A stretch of DNA of 19,287 nucleotides from an uncultured Cocleimonas sp. (GCA_938041705.1 CALISP010000260.1:1-19287); one strand, 5' to 3'; positions 7,568 to 15,516 are shown, numbered from the stretch's first letter. Program-made: numbers and translations. The notes: a model not told the origin generated them from the sequence alone.

Positions 7568-8587
7568 ATGTATAAATTTATTAGAAATTTTCTTTTTTTA
7601 TTACCCGCTGAAGCATCTCATGATTTGGCATTATTCTCCTTATCAATAGCTAATAAAATAGGTTTACTAAGCCTATTAAAAGTAAAAAATGATAAAACTC
7701 CCGTCACTGTAATGGGCATTCAATTTCCTAATAAAGTCGGTTTAGCTGCAGGTTTAGATAAGAATGGTAAGCATATAGTAGCCTTATCTAAATTTGGGTT
7801 TGGCTTTATAGAAATTGGCACGGTAACTCCACAAGCTCAACCTGGTAATTCCAAGCCTCGTTTATTTAGATTGCCAAAAGCTCACGCAATAATAAATCGT
7901 ATGGGCTTCAATAATTATGGTGTTGATAATCTGATACAAAACGTAAACCTAGCAAAAGATGCTGGATTCGATGGTATTTTAGGTATTAATATAGGAAAAA
8001 ATCTGAGCACTTCAGTAGAAGATGCTGTTAGTGATTATCTTATAGGTTTACGGCAAGCTTATTTTTACGCTGATTATATTACTGTTAATATCTCTTCACC
8101 CAATACACCTGGACTTCGTAGCTTGCAATATGGTGAAGAGCTAGATCACCTATTATCTAAAATCAAAGCAGAACAAATGTCCTTATCTTTGGAATTTAAA
8201 AAGTATGTTCCTATCGCGATTAAAGTTGCTCCTGATTTAACGGACGAAGAAGTTAAAAATGTAGCTGAGACATTATTAGGTAATAACTTGGATGGCTTGA
8301 TTGCAACAAACACGACTTTAGATAAAACCGAAGTCGAGAACTTAAAACATGGGGAACAAGCTGGAGGCTTAAGTGGTAAACCCGTTAAAGATATGTCAAC
8401 AAAGGTTATTGCAGAGTTTTATAAACATTTACAGGATCAGATACCCATAATTGGAGTAGGTGGCATAGCTTCTGCCGCAGATGCAAAAGCTAAGTTAGAT
8501 GCTGGAGCCGTTTTGGTACAAGTATATTCCGGCCTGATATATGAAGGTCCAGGATTAGTTAAGAAAATCTTGAAGGTCGTTGATTAA
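7568..8587 (+). CDS. pyrD: Dihydroorotate dehydrogenase (quinone), class 2
   Basis: Oxidises dihydroorotate to orotate in pyrimidine synthesis and passes electrons to quinone at the inner membrane. The N-terminal helical part (about 1-40), which docks on the membrane, is present and marks class 2. FMN-binding G-L-A-A-G-L-D-K-N-G is at 58-67 and I-G-T-V-T-P is at 83-88. The catalytic-loop motif N-I-S-S-P-N-T-P-G is at 174-182, with Ser177 matching the E. coli base Ser175. The late phosphate-binding motifs are G-V-G-G-I and Q-V-Y-S-G. At 339 residues it matches E. coli PyrD (336) along its whole length. The ATG at 7568 has little Shine-Dalgarno sequence, but the N-terminus aligns well with the family. 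The gap after it (8588-8725) holds G-rich motif copy 3. Confidence 0.97.
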   Translation: MYKFIRNFLFLLPAEASHDLALFSLSIANKIGLLSLLKVKNDKTPVTVMGIQFPNKVGLAAGLDKNGKHIVALSKFGFGFIEIGTVTPQAQPGNSKPRLFRLPKAHAIINRMGFNNYGVDNLIQNVNLAKDAGFDGILGINIGKNLSTSVEDAVSDYLIGLRQAYFYADYITVNISSPNTPGLRSLQYGEELDHLLSKIKAEQMSLSLEFKKYVPIAIKVAPDLTDEEVKNVAETLLGNNLDGLIATNTTLDKTEVENLKHGEQAGGLSGKPVKDMSTKVIAEFYKHLQDQIPIIGVGGIASAADAKAKLDAGAVLVQVYSGLIYEGPGLVKKILKVVD

Positions 8588-8705
8588 CTAATAATAAGCT
8601 AACTTTGCAAAAGTACTCTTTATATTTTTAAGGCGAGCTTCAGGACAACACTCTTGTTATTCAAAATTTAACCGAAGGGTACAGTCAGCCGTATCAATAT
8701 CTCTA

Positions 8706-8722
8706 AAAGTAGGGGAGGGTGT
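8706..8722 (+). repeat. Dispersed G-rich intergenic motif, copy 3 (variant)
   Basis: AAAGTAGGGGAGGGTGT: the usual G6 run is replaced by GGGGAGGG. It lies between two converging genes, 3 bases from the stop of the minus-strand cytochrome gene and 118 bases after pyrD. The GGGGAGGG core (8712-8719) also fits GGGNAGGG, the E. coli FtsK-orienting word (KOPS). Confidence 0.7.
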
Positions 8723-8725
8723 CTT

Positions 8726-9514
8726 TTAACTTCTCTTAAGCCGTTTTAATAATGCCACTCGGAATTTTAAAAGCATTTGGTATTGTTTTTCATCTAAAAC
8801 TGCTTCAATTTTTCCACGTGCAGCCCCACTGGCTAAGACCATCTGTTCAACTCTTTTAGCGTTTACGTCTGCCAGTGCTTCAATCTCACTTTTATAATCA
8901 GATTTACGAGAATCTAAGCTTTGTAACTGCTGGTTAAAACCTAAAACTTCCTCACGCATAGGTTGCATTATCACTTCTTTTTCTACAATAAGTTGATTGA
9001 TTTTTTTTAACTGATCATCACTTAAAGTTAATTCATCAACTTGTTCAGGTGAGAGACGTAACTGTCTAAGTAGTAATCGTGAATATTGTTTTGCAGGTTT
9101 GCCGCCATGATTATCAGCATAATGGTTTTTATAAGCGTCTGGTATACCAACTGCATCGCTAAAAATATATTCAGCAATTTTCATAGCTTCTTCATCAGGC
9201 ACGACAATCTTTGGCATTAGTTTAAAGTGACGAATTGCGCCTTTCATTAAACTATTTTCTTCTAAAGGATTAGCGACCCAAGAGGTAACGGCATCTACAA
9301 ATGTTAATTCTTCATCATGGACTGCTAAATAATGGTTTTTAACGGCAAATATTGGTGGAGCTATTCTCCGTTGACCTGGTGTGGCAACATGACAAACTGC
9401 GCAATGCTTCTTAAAAAGTTGTTGACCCGAACCATCGCTTGAATTTTCTGCTATTACGTTAGAAAACGTAATACAAGAAAGTAATAAAAAAGGTATTTGA
9501 AAGAGAGTTTTCAT
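8726..9514 (-). CDS. Periplasmic c-type cytochrome fused to a Spy/CpxP-like (LTxxQ) domain
   Basis: The 262 residues start with a signal peptide (about 1-22). A single-haem cytochrome c domain (about 25-125) follows, with the haem-binding C-A-V-C-H at 38-42 and Met100 (in F-K-L-M-P) as likely sixth ligand. From about 145 the protein changes to charged helices: L-T-L-S-D-D-Q at 162-168 and, after about 70 residues, V-L-D-E-K-Q at 239-244. This is the paired LTxxQ-like pattern of the Spy/CpxP/ZraP family of periplasmic chaperones and metal sensors. Such a fusion would join electron transfer or redox sensing to a stress-type helical cradle; this role is inference. The ATG at 9514 has a weak ribosome site. 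It shares strand with the LysR gene upstream but a 200-base gap with a palindrome separates them. Confidence 0.82.
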   Translation of the reverse strand: MKTLFQIPFLLLSCITFSNVIAENSSDGSGQQLFKKHCAVCHVATPGQRRIAPPIFAVKNHYLAVHDEELTFVDAVTSWVANPLEENSLMKGAIRHFKLMPKIVVPDEEAMKIAEYIFSDAVGIPDAYKNHYADNHGGKPAKQYSRLLLRQLRLSPEQVDELTLSDDQLKKINQLIVEKEVIMQPMREEVLGFNQQLQSLDSRKSDYKSEIEALADVNAKRVEQMVLASGAARGKIEAVLDEKQYQMLLKFRVALLKRLKRS

Positions 9515-9663
9515 AAGCTTAAGAGTAACAATGTGAGATTAAAGACTATTTATATCTCAAATATGTTTCCATGGCTAATAAGCTTGAAATTTTATAAGTT
9601 AATGCAAGGTATGATTTTAAAGATTTGATTAAATCAGGTGATTAGATAAACCCAACAGGAACT

Positions 9664-9708
9664 AATATTTAGCGGTCGTAATTTGAACAATTAAAACCAC
9701 TAAATATT
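9664..9708. repeat. Long imperfect palindrome (two-part hairpin)
   Basis: Outer arms AATATTTAGCGGT (9664-9676) and ACCACTAAATATT (9696-9708) pair over 13 bases with one mismatch. Inside, TAATT (9679-9683) pairs with AATTA (9689-9693), leaving a TGAAC loop and a symmetric two-by-two internal loop. It begins 6 bases after the LysR stop and about 150 bases before the cytochrome start, both on the minus strand. No proper U run follows the arms on the minus-strand transcript, so it is not a textbook terminator. It could still end LysR transcription or bind a dimeric protein. Confidence 0.6.
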
Positions 9709-9714
9709 TAAATA

Positions 9715-10671
9715 TTATCTGGTCATTGTATCTACTAGACCATCGACCTTTTCATCCTCAGCGTTATAGCATTCATTCATCAATTCAATGAAGCGTTGCG
9801 CCGGTGTTGATAAAAACTTACCTTTACGAGTAACAATACCGTAGCTTCTCTTAGGAAAGTATTTATCTAATGATAAAACAGTAAGATCTTCACGATCTCT
9901 ATCTGTAAGACAAACATCCGTTACTATCGAAATACCTAAACCAATCTTTACGTACTCTTTAATTACTTCCCATCCACCTGCTTCTAAAGTTACTTTGTAG
10001 TTAGTGTTATGTTGTGCAAATACCATTTTAACAATGCGCCATGTACTTAAATGACGCGGAGGCAATATCAAACCGTAAGGACTTATATCTGCAAGACTAC
10101 TAATTTCTTTGAGTTTAGATAAAGGATGATCTTTTGGTGCGATCATTACTGGGTTATATGTCACTACTGGTTTGTATTCAATATCATCAGGTATTTCTAA
10201 CATTGAACCGATAGCAATATCAGTATCATTATTTCTTAATAGTTCAAGACCATCACGACCAGTTTCATTAGCCAAACGCAGTTTAATTCCAGGGTATTGA
10301 GCTGTAAAACGTTTAACAGGTTCTGGTAAAACATACAAAATAGTGGATTCACCAGCAACAATAGATAGTTCGCCTGTACTTAAGTTGCCACAATGCGCAC
10401 TAAACGTTTCATGTAGATGATCTACATTTTGAACCAAAGGTTCTGCCAATTCATAAAGAATCTTACCTTCAACCGTAAGCATGATCTGTGGACCATTACG
10501 TTCGAATAAAGAGACTTCCATCTCACGTTCTAAGGCTTGAATTTGAAGGGAAACAGTTGGCTGACTGGCAAATAGTTTTTCAGCTGCTTTAGTGACACTG
10601 CCATGTTTTGCTACCTGGCAAAACGCCCTTAATTTTTTTAGACGATTCTGCTTATAGTAAATTGTGGTCAC
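9715..10671 (-). CDS. LysR-family transcriptional regulator, CysB-like effector domain
   Basis: A DNA-binding regulator of 318 residues. The winged helix-turn-helix is at about 11-70 (A-K-H-G-S-V-T-K-A-A-E-K-L, then S-Q-P-T-V-S-L-Q-I-Q-A-L-E). The two-lobed effector domain (about 95-305) carries G-G-W-E-V-I-K-E-Y-V-K-I-G-L-G-I-S-I-V, close to the matching stretch of CysB-type proteins, which sense sulfur metabolites. The start is GTG at 10671 with a good TAGAGGAA ribosome site (plus-strand 10678-10685) 6 bases away. It is divergent from ppsR across 255 bases of AT-rich DNA. That arrangement would let it control ppsR-ppsA or itself, but no operator stands out, so the target is unknown. Confidence 0.88.
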   Translation of the reverse strand: MTTIYYKQNRLKKLRAFCQVAKHGSVTKAAEKLFASQPTVSLQIQALEREMEVSLFERNGPQIMLTVEGKILYELAEPLVQNVDHLHETFSAHCGNLSTGELSIVAGESTILYVLPEPVKRFTAQYPGIKLRLANETGRDGLELLRNNDTDIAIGSMLEIPDDIEYKPVVTYNPVMIAPKDHPLSKLKEISSLADISPYGLILPPRHLSTWRIVKMVFAQHNTNYKVTLEAGGWEVIKEYVKIGLGISIVTDVCLTDRDREDLTVLSLDKYFPKRSYGIVTRKGKFLSTPAQRFIELMNECYNAEDEKVDGLVDTMTR

Positions 10672-10877
10672 ATTAAATTCCTCTAACTGGCTCTATTGCA
10701 ATGTTAATATTAAACAACAGAATCATTGATAAGTCCAATTATTAATGGATTTAGAATTATAATGGAATATTATTAATATGTTTAATAAATACATATTCTA
10801 AAAAAACCATATGTTTTATGAGCACTTCGTCTATTATTTTTATCAAATAAGCATTGTTACTATCTTCTAGGGCAACT

Positions 10878-10904
10878 TTGATTAATAATTAAACTTAATA
10901 TAAT
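10878..10904 (+). promoter_or_regulatory. Candidate sigma-70 promoter for ppsR-ppsA
   Basis: A perfect TATAAT at 10899-10904 lies 15 bases after TTGATT (10878-10883), with the ppsR ATG 22 bases downstream. The spacer is short for sigma-70 and the region is AT-rich, so this is tentative. The rest of the 10672-10926 gap shows no clear repeat or hairpin. Confidence 0.4.
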
Positions 10905-10926
10905 CAATTGCGAGCTCTTAATTAGT

Positions 10927-11778
10927 ATGCTAGATAGTTCAAATCGTACGGTTTTCTTCGTTTCTGAAAGTACAGGTATAACAGCAGAAACTATGGGGCA
11001 TAGTTTATTATCTCAATTTCCACATCTAGATTTCACGTACATTCAACGTCCGTATATAAACACACAAGAAAAAGCACATAATTTATCTGAAGAAATTTCT
11101 AAAGTTAGTCAAGAACAAGGCTTTAAACCATTAGTTTTTGCGACCATGCCAGAATCTGATATAAATAAAATTTTGGATGATTCGGATTGTCACTACTACG
11201 AAATATTTGAAAACTTTTTAGATAAAATAGGGCATGACCTTCATACAAAACCAACAAGAGAATCTGGTTTAAGCCATGGTTTAGTAAATGAGAAAACCTA
11301 TGATGCGCGAATAGATGCTTTAAACTACACCTTAAAACATGATGATGCGATGATCCTTAAAACTTTGGACAAAGCTGACGTTATTATTGTGGGTGTATCT
11401 CGTTCAGGTAAAACCCCCACATCACTTTATTTAGCATTAAAATACGGTATTAAAGCAGCAAACTATCCGATTACTGATACTGATTTTGATAAGCATGATT
11501 TACCTGATGCACTATTACAAAATCGTGAAAAACTATTTGCTACTACTATTGAAGCCAAACGTTTACATGAAATTAGAGAAAAGCGAAGACCCGCAAGCCA
11601 ATATTCTGCAATTCAAACATGTAAAAGCGAAATCAAAAAAGCGCAACAACTGTATAATAAATATGATTTAATTCCTATGGATGTAACTCATCAATCGATA
11701 GAAGAATTATCAGCTCAAATAGTGCGTAAACTAAAAGAAAACGACATTATCACCATCAAACCTTCAAAGGATTTATAA
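10927..11778 (+). CDS. ppsR: PpsR: PEP synthase regulatory kinase/pyrophosphorylase (DUF299)
   Basis: A bifunctional regulator that inactivates phosphoenolpyruvate synthase by ADP-dependent phosphorylation of a threonine next to the catalytic histidine, and reactivates it by phosphate-dependent removal with release of pyrophosphate. The 283 residues fit the family (about 270-280). The early V-S-E-S-T-G-I-T-A is at 12-20 and the P-loop-like G-V-S-R-S-G-K-T is at 156-163, followed by the typical P-T-S-L-Y-L-A. The C-terminal R-R-P-A-S-Q-Y stretch is also in place. It is followed after only two bases by ppsA, its substrate, so the two are surely co-transcribed and probably translationally coupled. 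Confidence 0.96.
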   Translation: MLDSSNRTVFFVSESTGITAETMGHSLLSQFPHLDFTYIQRPYINTQEKAHNLSEEISKVSQEQGFKPLVFATMPESDINKILDDSDCHYYEIFENFLDKIGHDLHTKPTRESGLSHGLVNEKTYDARIDALNYTLKHDDAMILKTLDKADVIIVGVSRSGKTPTSLYLALKYGIKAANYPITDTDFDKHDLPDALLQNREKLFATTIEAKRLHEIREKRRPASQYSAIQTCKSEIKKAQQLYNKYDLIPMDVTHQSIEELSAQIVRKLKENDIITIKPSKDL

Positions 11779-11780
11779 GA

Positions 11781-14165
11781 ATGAACACTTACAATGTGAT
11801 CTGGTTAGATCAACTTGGCATTAATGATATCGACAGTGTTGGCGGAAAAAACGCCTCTTTAGGGGAGATGATTCAAAATCTCGGTAACTTAGGTGTCAAT
11901 GTGCCTGGTGGCTTTGCTACTACTGCTGATGCTTATAGAGGTTTTTTAGAACATGAAAATTTAGGCAATAGAATCAATGAATTGTTGGATGTTCTAAATG
12001 TAGATGATTTAGATGCATTGGCTAAAACTGGTAAACAAATACGTGATTGGCTAATGAATGTGCCATTGCAGGAAGAATTAGAAAATGACATAAATATCGC
12101 CTATGCGAAATTAGTTGAACAGTATGGTGAAGATGTAACGTGGGCTGTTCGCTCTTCAGCAACAGCTGAAGATTTACCTGATGCCTCATTTGCGGGACAG
12201 CAAGAAACATTTTTAAACGTATCTGGTATCGATGATATTAAAGTTGCCATACGTAAGGTATTTGCTTCTTTATTCACAGATCGTGCAATCTCTTATCGTG
12301 TTCATCAAAACTTCGATCATGCTGGTGTTGCTTTATCAGCGGGTATCCAAAAGATGGTTCGCTCAGATATTGCCTCTAGCGGTGTAATGTTTACTTTAGA
12401 TACAGAGTCTGGCTTCGATAAAGTAGTCTTTGTAACGGGTAGTTACGGATTAGGTGAGATGGTAGTGCAGGGTGCAGTAAACCCTGATGAATTTTATGCA
12501 TACAAACGTAATTTAACTGAAAAGAAACCTGCGGTATTAAGTCGTACTTTGGGTAGCAAAAAGATACAAATGGTTTATGCACATGACGACCAAGATGCAG
12601 AAGAACCAGTCAAAATTATTGATGTAGATACTGAAAAGCAAACACAATATTGTATTAATGATGAGCAAGTCGAAGAGCTCGCTAGACAAGCAATGATTAT
12701 CGAAAAACACTATAAACGCCCGATGGATATTGAGTGGGCTTTAGATGGTTTGGATAACATACTATACATCGTGCAAGCCCGCCCTGAGACAGTACAAAGC
12801 CAAGCAACTAATGTTATCGAACGCTTTGCTTTAGACAAAAATGCGAGTGCTAACGCTACAGTATTAGCAGAAGGTCGCTCAATAGGTTCTCGTATTGGTT
12901 CTGGTTCTGCAAAAATCATTACTAGCCTAGATGATATGGATAGAATCAAACCTGGTGATGTATTAGTTACCGACATGACCGACCCCGACTGGGAGCCAAT
13001 TATGAAGCGCGCTTCTGCGATTGTTACTAATCGAGGTGGACGTACCTGTCATGCAGCAATTATTGCTCGTGAGTTAGGTGTACCAGCCGTTGTAGGCTGT
13101 GGTGATGCTACTGATACCATCCCTGAAGATGCACCAATTACAGTTTCTTGTGCTGAAGGTGATACTGGTTTTGCTTATGATGGTTTATTAGACTTTGAAA
13201 TCAATAAAACTGAAATCAACACGATGCCTGATCTTGATTTAAAAGTCATGATGAACGTAGGCAACCCAGAACGTGCGTTTGATTTTTGCCAACTACCAAA
13301 TAAAGGAGTGGGCTTGGCTCGTATGGAATTCATAATCAATAATATGATTGGTATCCATCCACGTGCACTTTTGGACTATGACAATCAATCAAATGAATTA
13401 AAAGCGATTATTGGACCTAGAATAGCTGCCTACAAAAGCCCTCGTGATTTCTTTGTATCTAAAATCATTGAAGGTGTATCTACACTAGCTGCAGCATTTC
13501 ATCCGCAACCATTGATTCTCAGAATGTCTGATTTTAAGTCAAATGAATATGCCAATTTAATCGCAGGAACAGCATACGAACCTCATGAAGAAAACCCAAT
13601 GATTGGTTTTCGTGGTGCTTCGCGTTACTTAGATGATAGTTTCCGCTCTTGTTTTGAAATGGAATGTGAAGCGATTAAATATGTTCGAGAAGAAATGGGA
13701 TTAGATAATATAGAAGTAATGATTCCTTTTGTAAGAACATTAGAAGAAGCAAAAGGTGTAACTGAATTATTGGCCAAAAATGGCTTACCTCGTGAAGAAA
13801 ATGGCCTACGTCACATTATGATGTGCGAGCTTCCATCAAATGCGGTTTTAGCTGATCAATTCTTAGAGTATTTTGATGGCTTCTCAATCGGTTCAAATGA
13901 TATGACTCAATTAACCTTGGGATTAGATCGTGACTCTGGTTTAGTCGCAGCTGGTTTTGATGAGAGAAACCCTGCAGTTAAAGCTATGTTAAAAATGGCG
14001 ATTACTGCCTGTAAGAATCAAGGTAAATATGTCGGTATCTGTGGGCAAGGGCCATCTGATCACCCTGATCTTGCAGAGTGGTTAATGGAGCAGGGCATAG
14101 ATAGTGTTTCTTTAAACCCAGATACGGTTATTGATACTTGGAATATGTTAGCTTCTAAAAGCTAA
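11781..14165 (+). CDS. ppsA: Phosphoenolpyruvate synthase
   Basis: Converts pyruvate, ATP and water to phosphoenolpyruvate, AMP and phosphate, allowing growth on pyruvate, lactate or amino acids. At 794 residues it matches E. coli PpsA (792). The ATP-grasp-like N-terminal domain covers about 15-345 (S-V-G-G-K-N-A-S-L-G-E-M at 19-30; V-R-S-S-A-T-A-E-D at 123-131). The swivelling phosphohistidine domain has G-G-R-T-C-H-A-A at 419-426: His424 carries the phosphate and Thr422 is the expected PpsR target. The C-terminal PEP/pyruvate barrel has the late G-I-C-G-Q-G motif with Cys754, matching the essential cysteine of the family. AAGGA at the end of ppsR serves as its ribosome site. The C-rich word 14173-14190 begins 7 bases past the stop. 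Confidence 0.98.
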   Translation: MNTYNVIWLDQLGINDIDSVGGKNASLGEMIQNLGNLGVNVPGGFATTADAYRGFLEHENLGNRINELLDVLNVDDLDALAKTGKQIRDWLMNVPLQEELENDINIAYAKLVEQYGEDVTWAVRSSATAEDLPDASFAGQQETFLNVSGIDDIKVAIRKVFASLFTDRAISYRVHQNFDHAGVALSAGIQKMVRSDIASSGVMFTLDTESGFDKVVFVTGSYGLGEMVVQGAVNPDEFYAYKRNLTEKKPAVLSRTLGSKKIQMVYAHDDQDAEEPVKIIDVDTEKQTQYCINDEQVEELARQAMIIEKHYKRPMDIEWALDGLDNILYIVQARPETVQSQATNVIERFALDKNASANATVLAEGRSIGSRIGSGSAKIITSLDDMDRIKPGDVLVTDMTDPDWEPIMKRASAIVTNRGGRTCHAAIIARELGVPAVVGCGDATDTIPEDAPITVSCAEGDTGFAYDGLLDFEINKTEINTMPDLDLKVMMNVGNPERAFDFCQLPNKGVGLARMEFIINNMIGIHPRALLDYDNQSNELKAIIGPRIAAYKSPRDFFVSKIIEGVSTLAAAFHPQPLILRMSDFKSNEYANLIAGTAYEPHEENPMIGFRGASRYLDDSFRSCFEMECEAIKYVREEMGLDNIEVMIPFVRTLEEAKGVTELLAKNGLPREENGLRHIMMCELPSNAVLADQFLEYFDGFSIGSNDMTQLTLGLDRDSGLVAAGFDERNPAVKAMLKMAITACKNQGKYVGICGQGPSDHPDLAEWLMEQGIDSVSLNPDTVIDTWNMLASKS

Positions 14166-14168
14166 TAT

Positions 14169-14235
14169 AAATAACCCCCCCCACTTTTACCATGTTTCGT
14201 TTGAAAATATATATGGCCAGAACTAGGGGGTATTT
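14169..14235. repeat. Imperfect inverted repeat after ppsA
   Basis: AAATA-A-CCCCC (14169-14179) can pair with GGGGGTATTT (14226-14235) with one bulged A, enclosing about 46 bases. The right arm, AACTAGGGGGTAT (14221-14233), resembles the G-rich motif on the plus strand, so two motif-like words face each other here. The long loop makes it weak as a terminator; it may still mark the end of the ppsRA transcript. Confidence 0.4.
14173..14190 (-). repeat. Dispersed G-rich intergenic motif, copy 4 (minus strand, degenerate)
   Basis: Read on the minus strand: GTAAAAGTGGGGGGGGTT, that is AAAAGT followed by eight G, against AAAAGTAGGGGGGTGT in the intact copies. It lies 7 bases after the ppsA stop and is the only copy on the minus strand. 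An eight-base homopolymer like this is prone to slippage. Confidence 0.55.
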
Positions 14236-14321
14236 CATTTTACTTTCATTATCAGGTATTAAAAATACATATGCTTCATTAACAGCATTAACCTTATTAT
14301 TTCTATTTGTAATTATAGAGT

Positions 14322-14963
14322 ATGAAAATGAATTCTAGTTTCCCAGCAAGCAACAACCCCATTAAGCTTTATCGCTATGAAATGTCTGGGCACTGTCATC
14401 GTGTACAACTGATGATGTCGTTACTAGAAATACCTTACCAAACTATTGATATAGAAAGAGATGGCAGTAATCAACCAGAAGATTTCTTAAGTATTAGTCC
14501 AATGGGGCAAGTGCCAGTAATAGACGACAATGGTTTTAAATTGGCAGATTCAAATGGAATACTCATTTATCTGGTAAAAAAATATAGTCCAAACTCAAAT
14601 TGGTTACCAGATGATGTAGAAATGGCAGGTAAAATCCAACGCTGGCTATCCATAGTCTCAGGTGAATTAGTTTCAGGGCCTGCAATTGCAAGATTCAGTA
14701 AAATTTATAACGTTGTAATTGATTATGAGACGGTTAAAAAGAAATCGTTAGCCTTACTCTCTATGTTAGATAGTTCATTGAAAGACAGTGATTTTGTAAC
14801 CGGTAATACCTTAAATATTGCTGACATTGCCTTATATACATATGTTGCACATGCACCTGAAGGAGGCATTAAACTTGATAGCTTTCCTAATATAATTAAA
14901 TGGATAAAGAATATAGAATCACTTGAACATTTTGTTCCTTTAAAAGTATCACAAATAACTTAG
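14322..14963 (+). CDS. Glutathione S-transferase-like protein
   Basis: A cytosolic protein of 213 residues with the two-domain GST fold. The N-terminal thioredoxin-like domain (about 14-92) has S-G-H-C-H-R-V at 22-28, where Ser22 or Cys25 may contact the glutathione sulfur. The cis-proline motif G-Q-V-P-V is at 62-66, and A-D-S-N-G-I at 75-80 corresponds to the glutathione-binding E/D-S pair. The helical C-terminal domain (about 100-213) includes the N-cap-like stretch L-N-I-A-D-I-A-L, a GST hallmark. The substrate is unknown. Two ATGs lie close together (14322 and 14328) with only weak ribosome sites. It stands alone, between two copies of the G-rich intergenic motif. Confidence 0.9.
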   Translation: MKMNSSFPASNNPIKLYRYEMSGHCHRVQLMMSLLEIPYQTIDIERDGSNQPEDFLSISPMGQVPVIDDNGFKLADSNGILIYLVKKYSPNSNWLPDDVEMAGKIQRWLSIVSGELVSGPAIARFSKIYNVVIDYETVKKKSLALLSMLDSSLKDSDFVTGNTLNIADIALYTYVAHAPEGGIKLDSFPNIIKWIKNIESLEHFVPLKVSQIT

Positions 14964-15015
14964 TTTTTTATACGTTCTATTTACTTTATTAAATACCAAT
15001 AAAAAAGTAATAGTA

Positions 15016-15034
15016 CCTAAAAGTAGGGGGGTGT
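15016..15034 (+). repeat. Dispersed G-rich intergenic motif, copy 5
   Basis: CCTAAAAGTAGGGGGGTGT, identical over 19 bases to copy 1 at 457-475, some 14.5 kb away. It lies 52 bases after the GST stop and 77 bases before the small secreted-protein gene. AT-rich sequence follows, as at the other copies. Confidence 0.8.
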
Positions 15035-15111
15035 CATTATTAATGTAGCTCCTATCTTCTTATCTGATATAAAATTGTATATAAATAACATTATCAAATA
15101 TTGTAATAACT

Positions 15112-15378
15112 ATGAAATCAAAACAGCTCTTCATCGGATTTATCATAATACTACTAGCAACCACTTTATTATTTCCAACAACAAAAGAACAAAAGTATTG
15201 TGATCAATACTCAGGCGAAAGTAATGCAGATAAACAATCTGATAATTTTATATCCTGTAAAACTGACGATCGTTGTAAAGTTAATCAAGATACATTAACC
15301 ACAAAAGATACTACTCAAGATATTGTATTATTTTCGTGTATTCCAAATGAAGAGGCTTCTTCTGACTTTCCTAAATAG
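15112..15378 (+). CDS. Small secreted or membrane-anchored protein with four cysteines, unknown function
   Basis: An 88-residue open frame. Residues 1-5 are basic, 6-21 form a strong hydrophobic segment, and the rest is polar. There is no convincing signal-peptidase site, so it could be an anchored protein. Four cysteines outside the membrane segment (30, 49, 55, 76) could form two disulfides in the periplasm. No family is recognised. Reality is supported by the clean signal segment, the ATG start and its place in an otherwise empty gap. Against it stand the lack of a clear ribosome site and the short length. The following gap (15379-15516) is AT-rich and holds nothing I recognise. Confidence 0.6.
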   Translation: MKSKQLFIGFIIILLATTLLFPTTKEQKYCDQYSGESNADKQSDNFISCKTDDRCKVNQDTLTTKDTTQDIVLFSCIPNEEASSDFPK

Positions 15379-15516
15379 GTTGTGTCTTATTAAAGAAGAT
15401 AAAAACTTAGTTTAATAACTATAATCAATAAACTCTCTTAAATGACATTTGGCTTTTTACTAAAATATAAGTAAGAATCAATAACATTTTAACCTCTAAG
15501 TAAGCGATTAATTCTT

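Noticed and set aside
8588..8725. Terminator between the converging pyrD and cytochrome genes
   Set aside because: I found no stem with a following T run in this gap; only the G-rich motif stands out.
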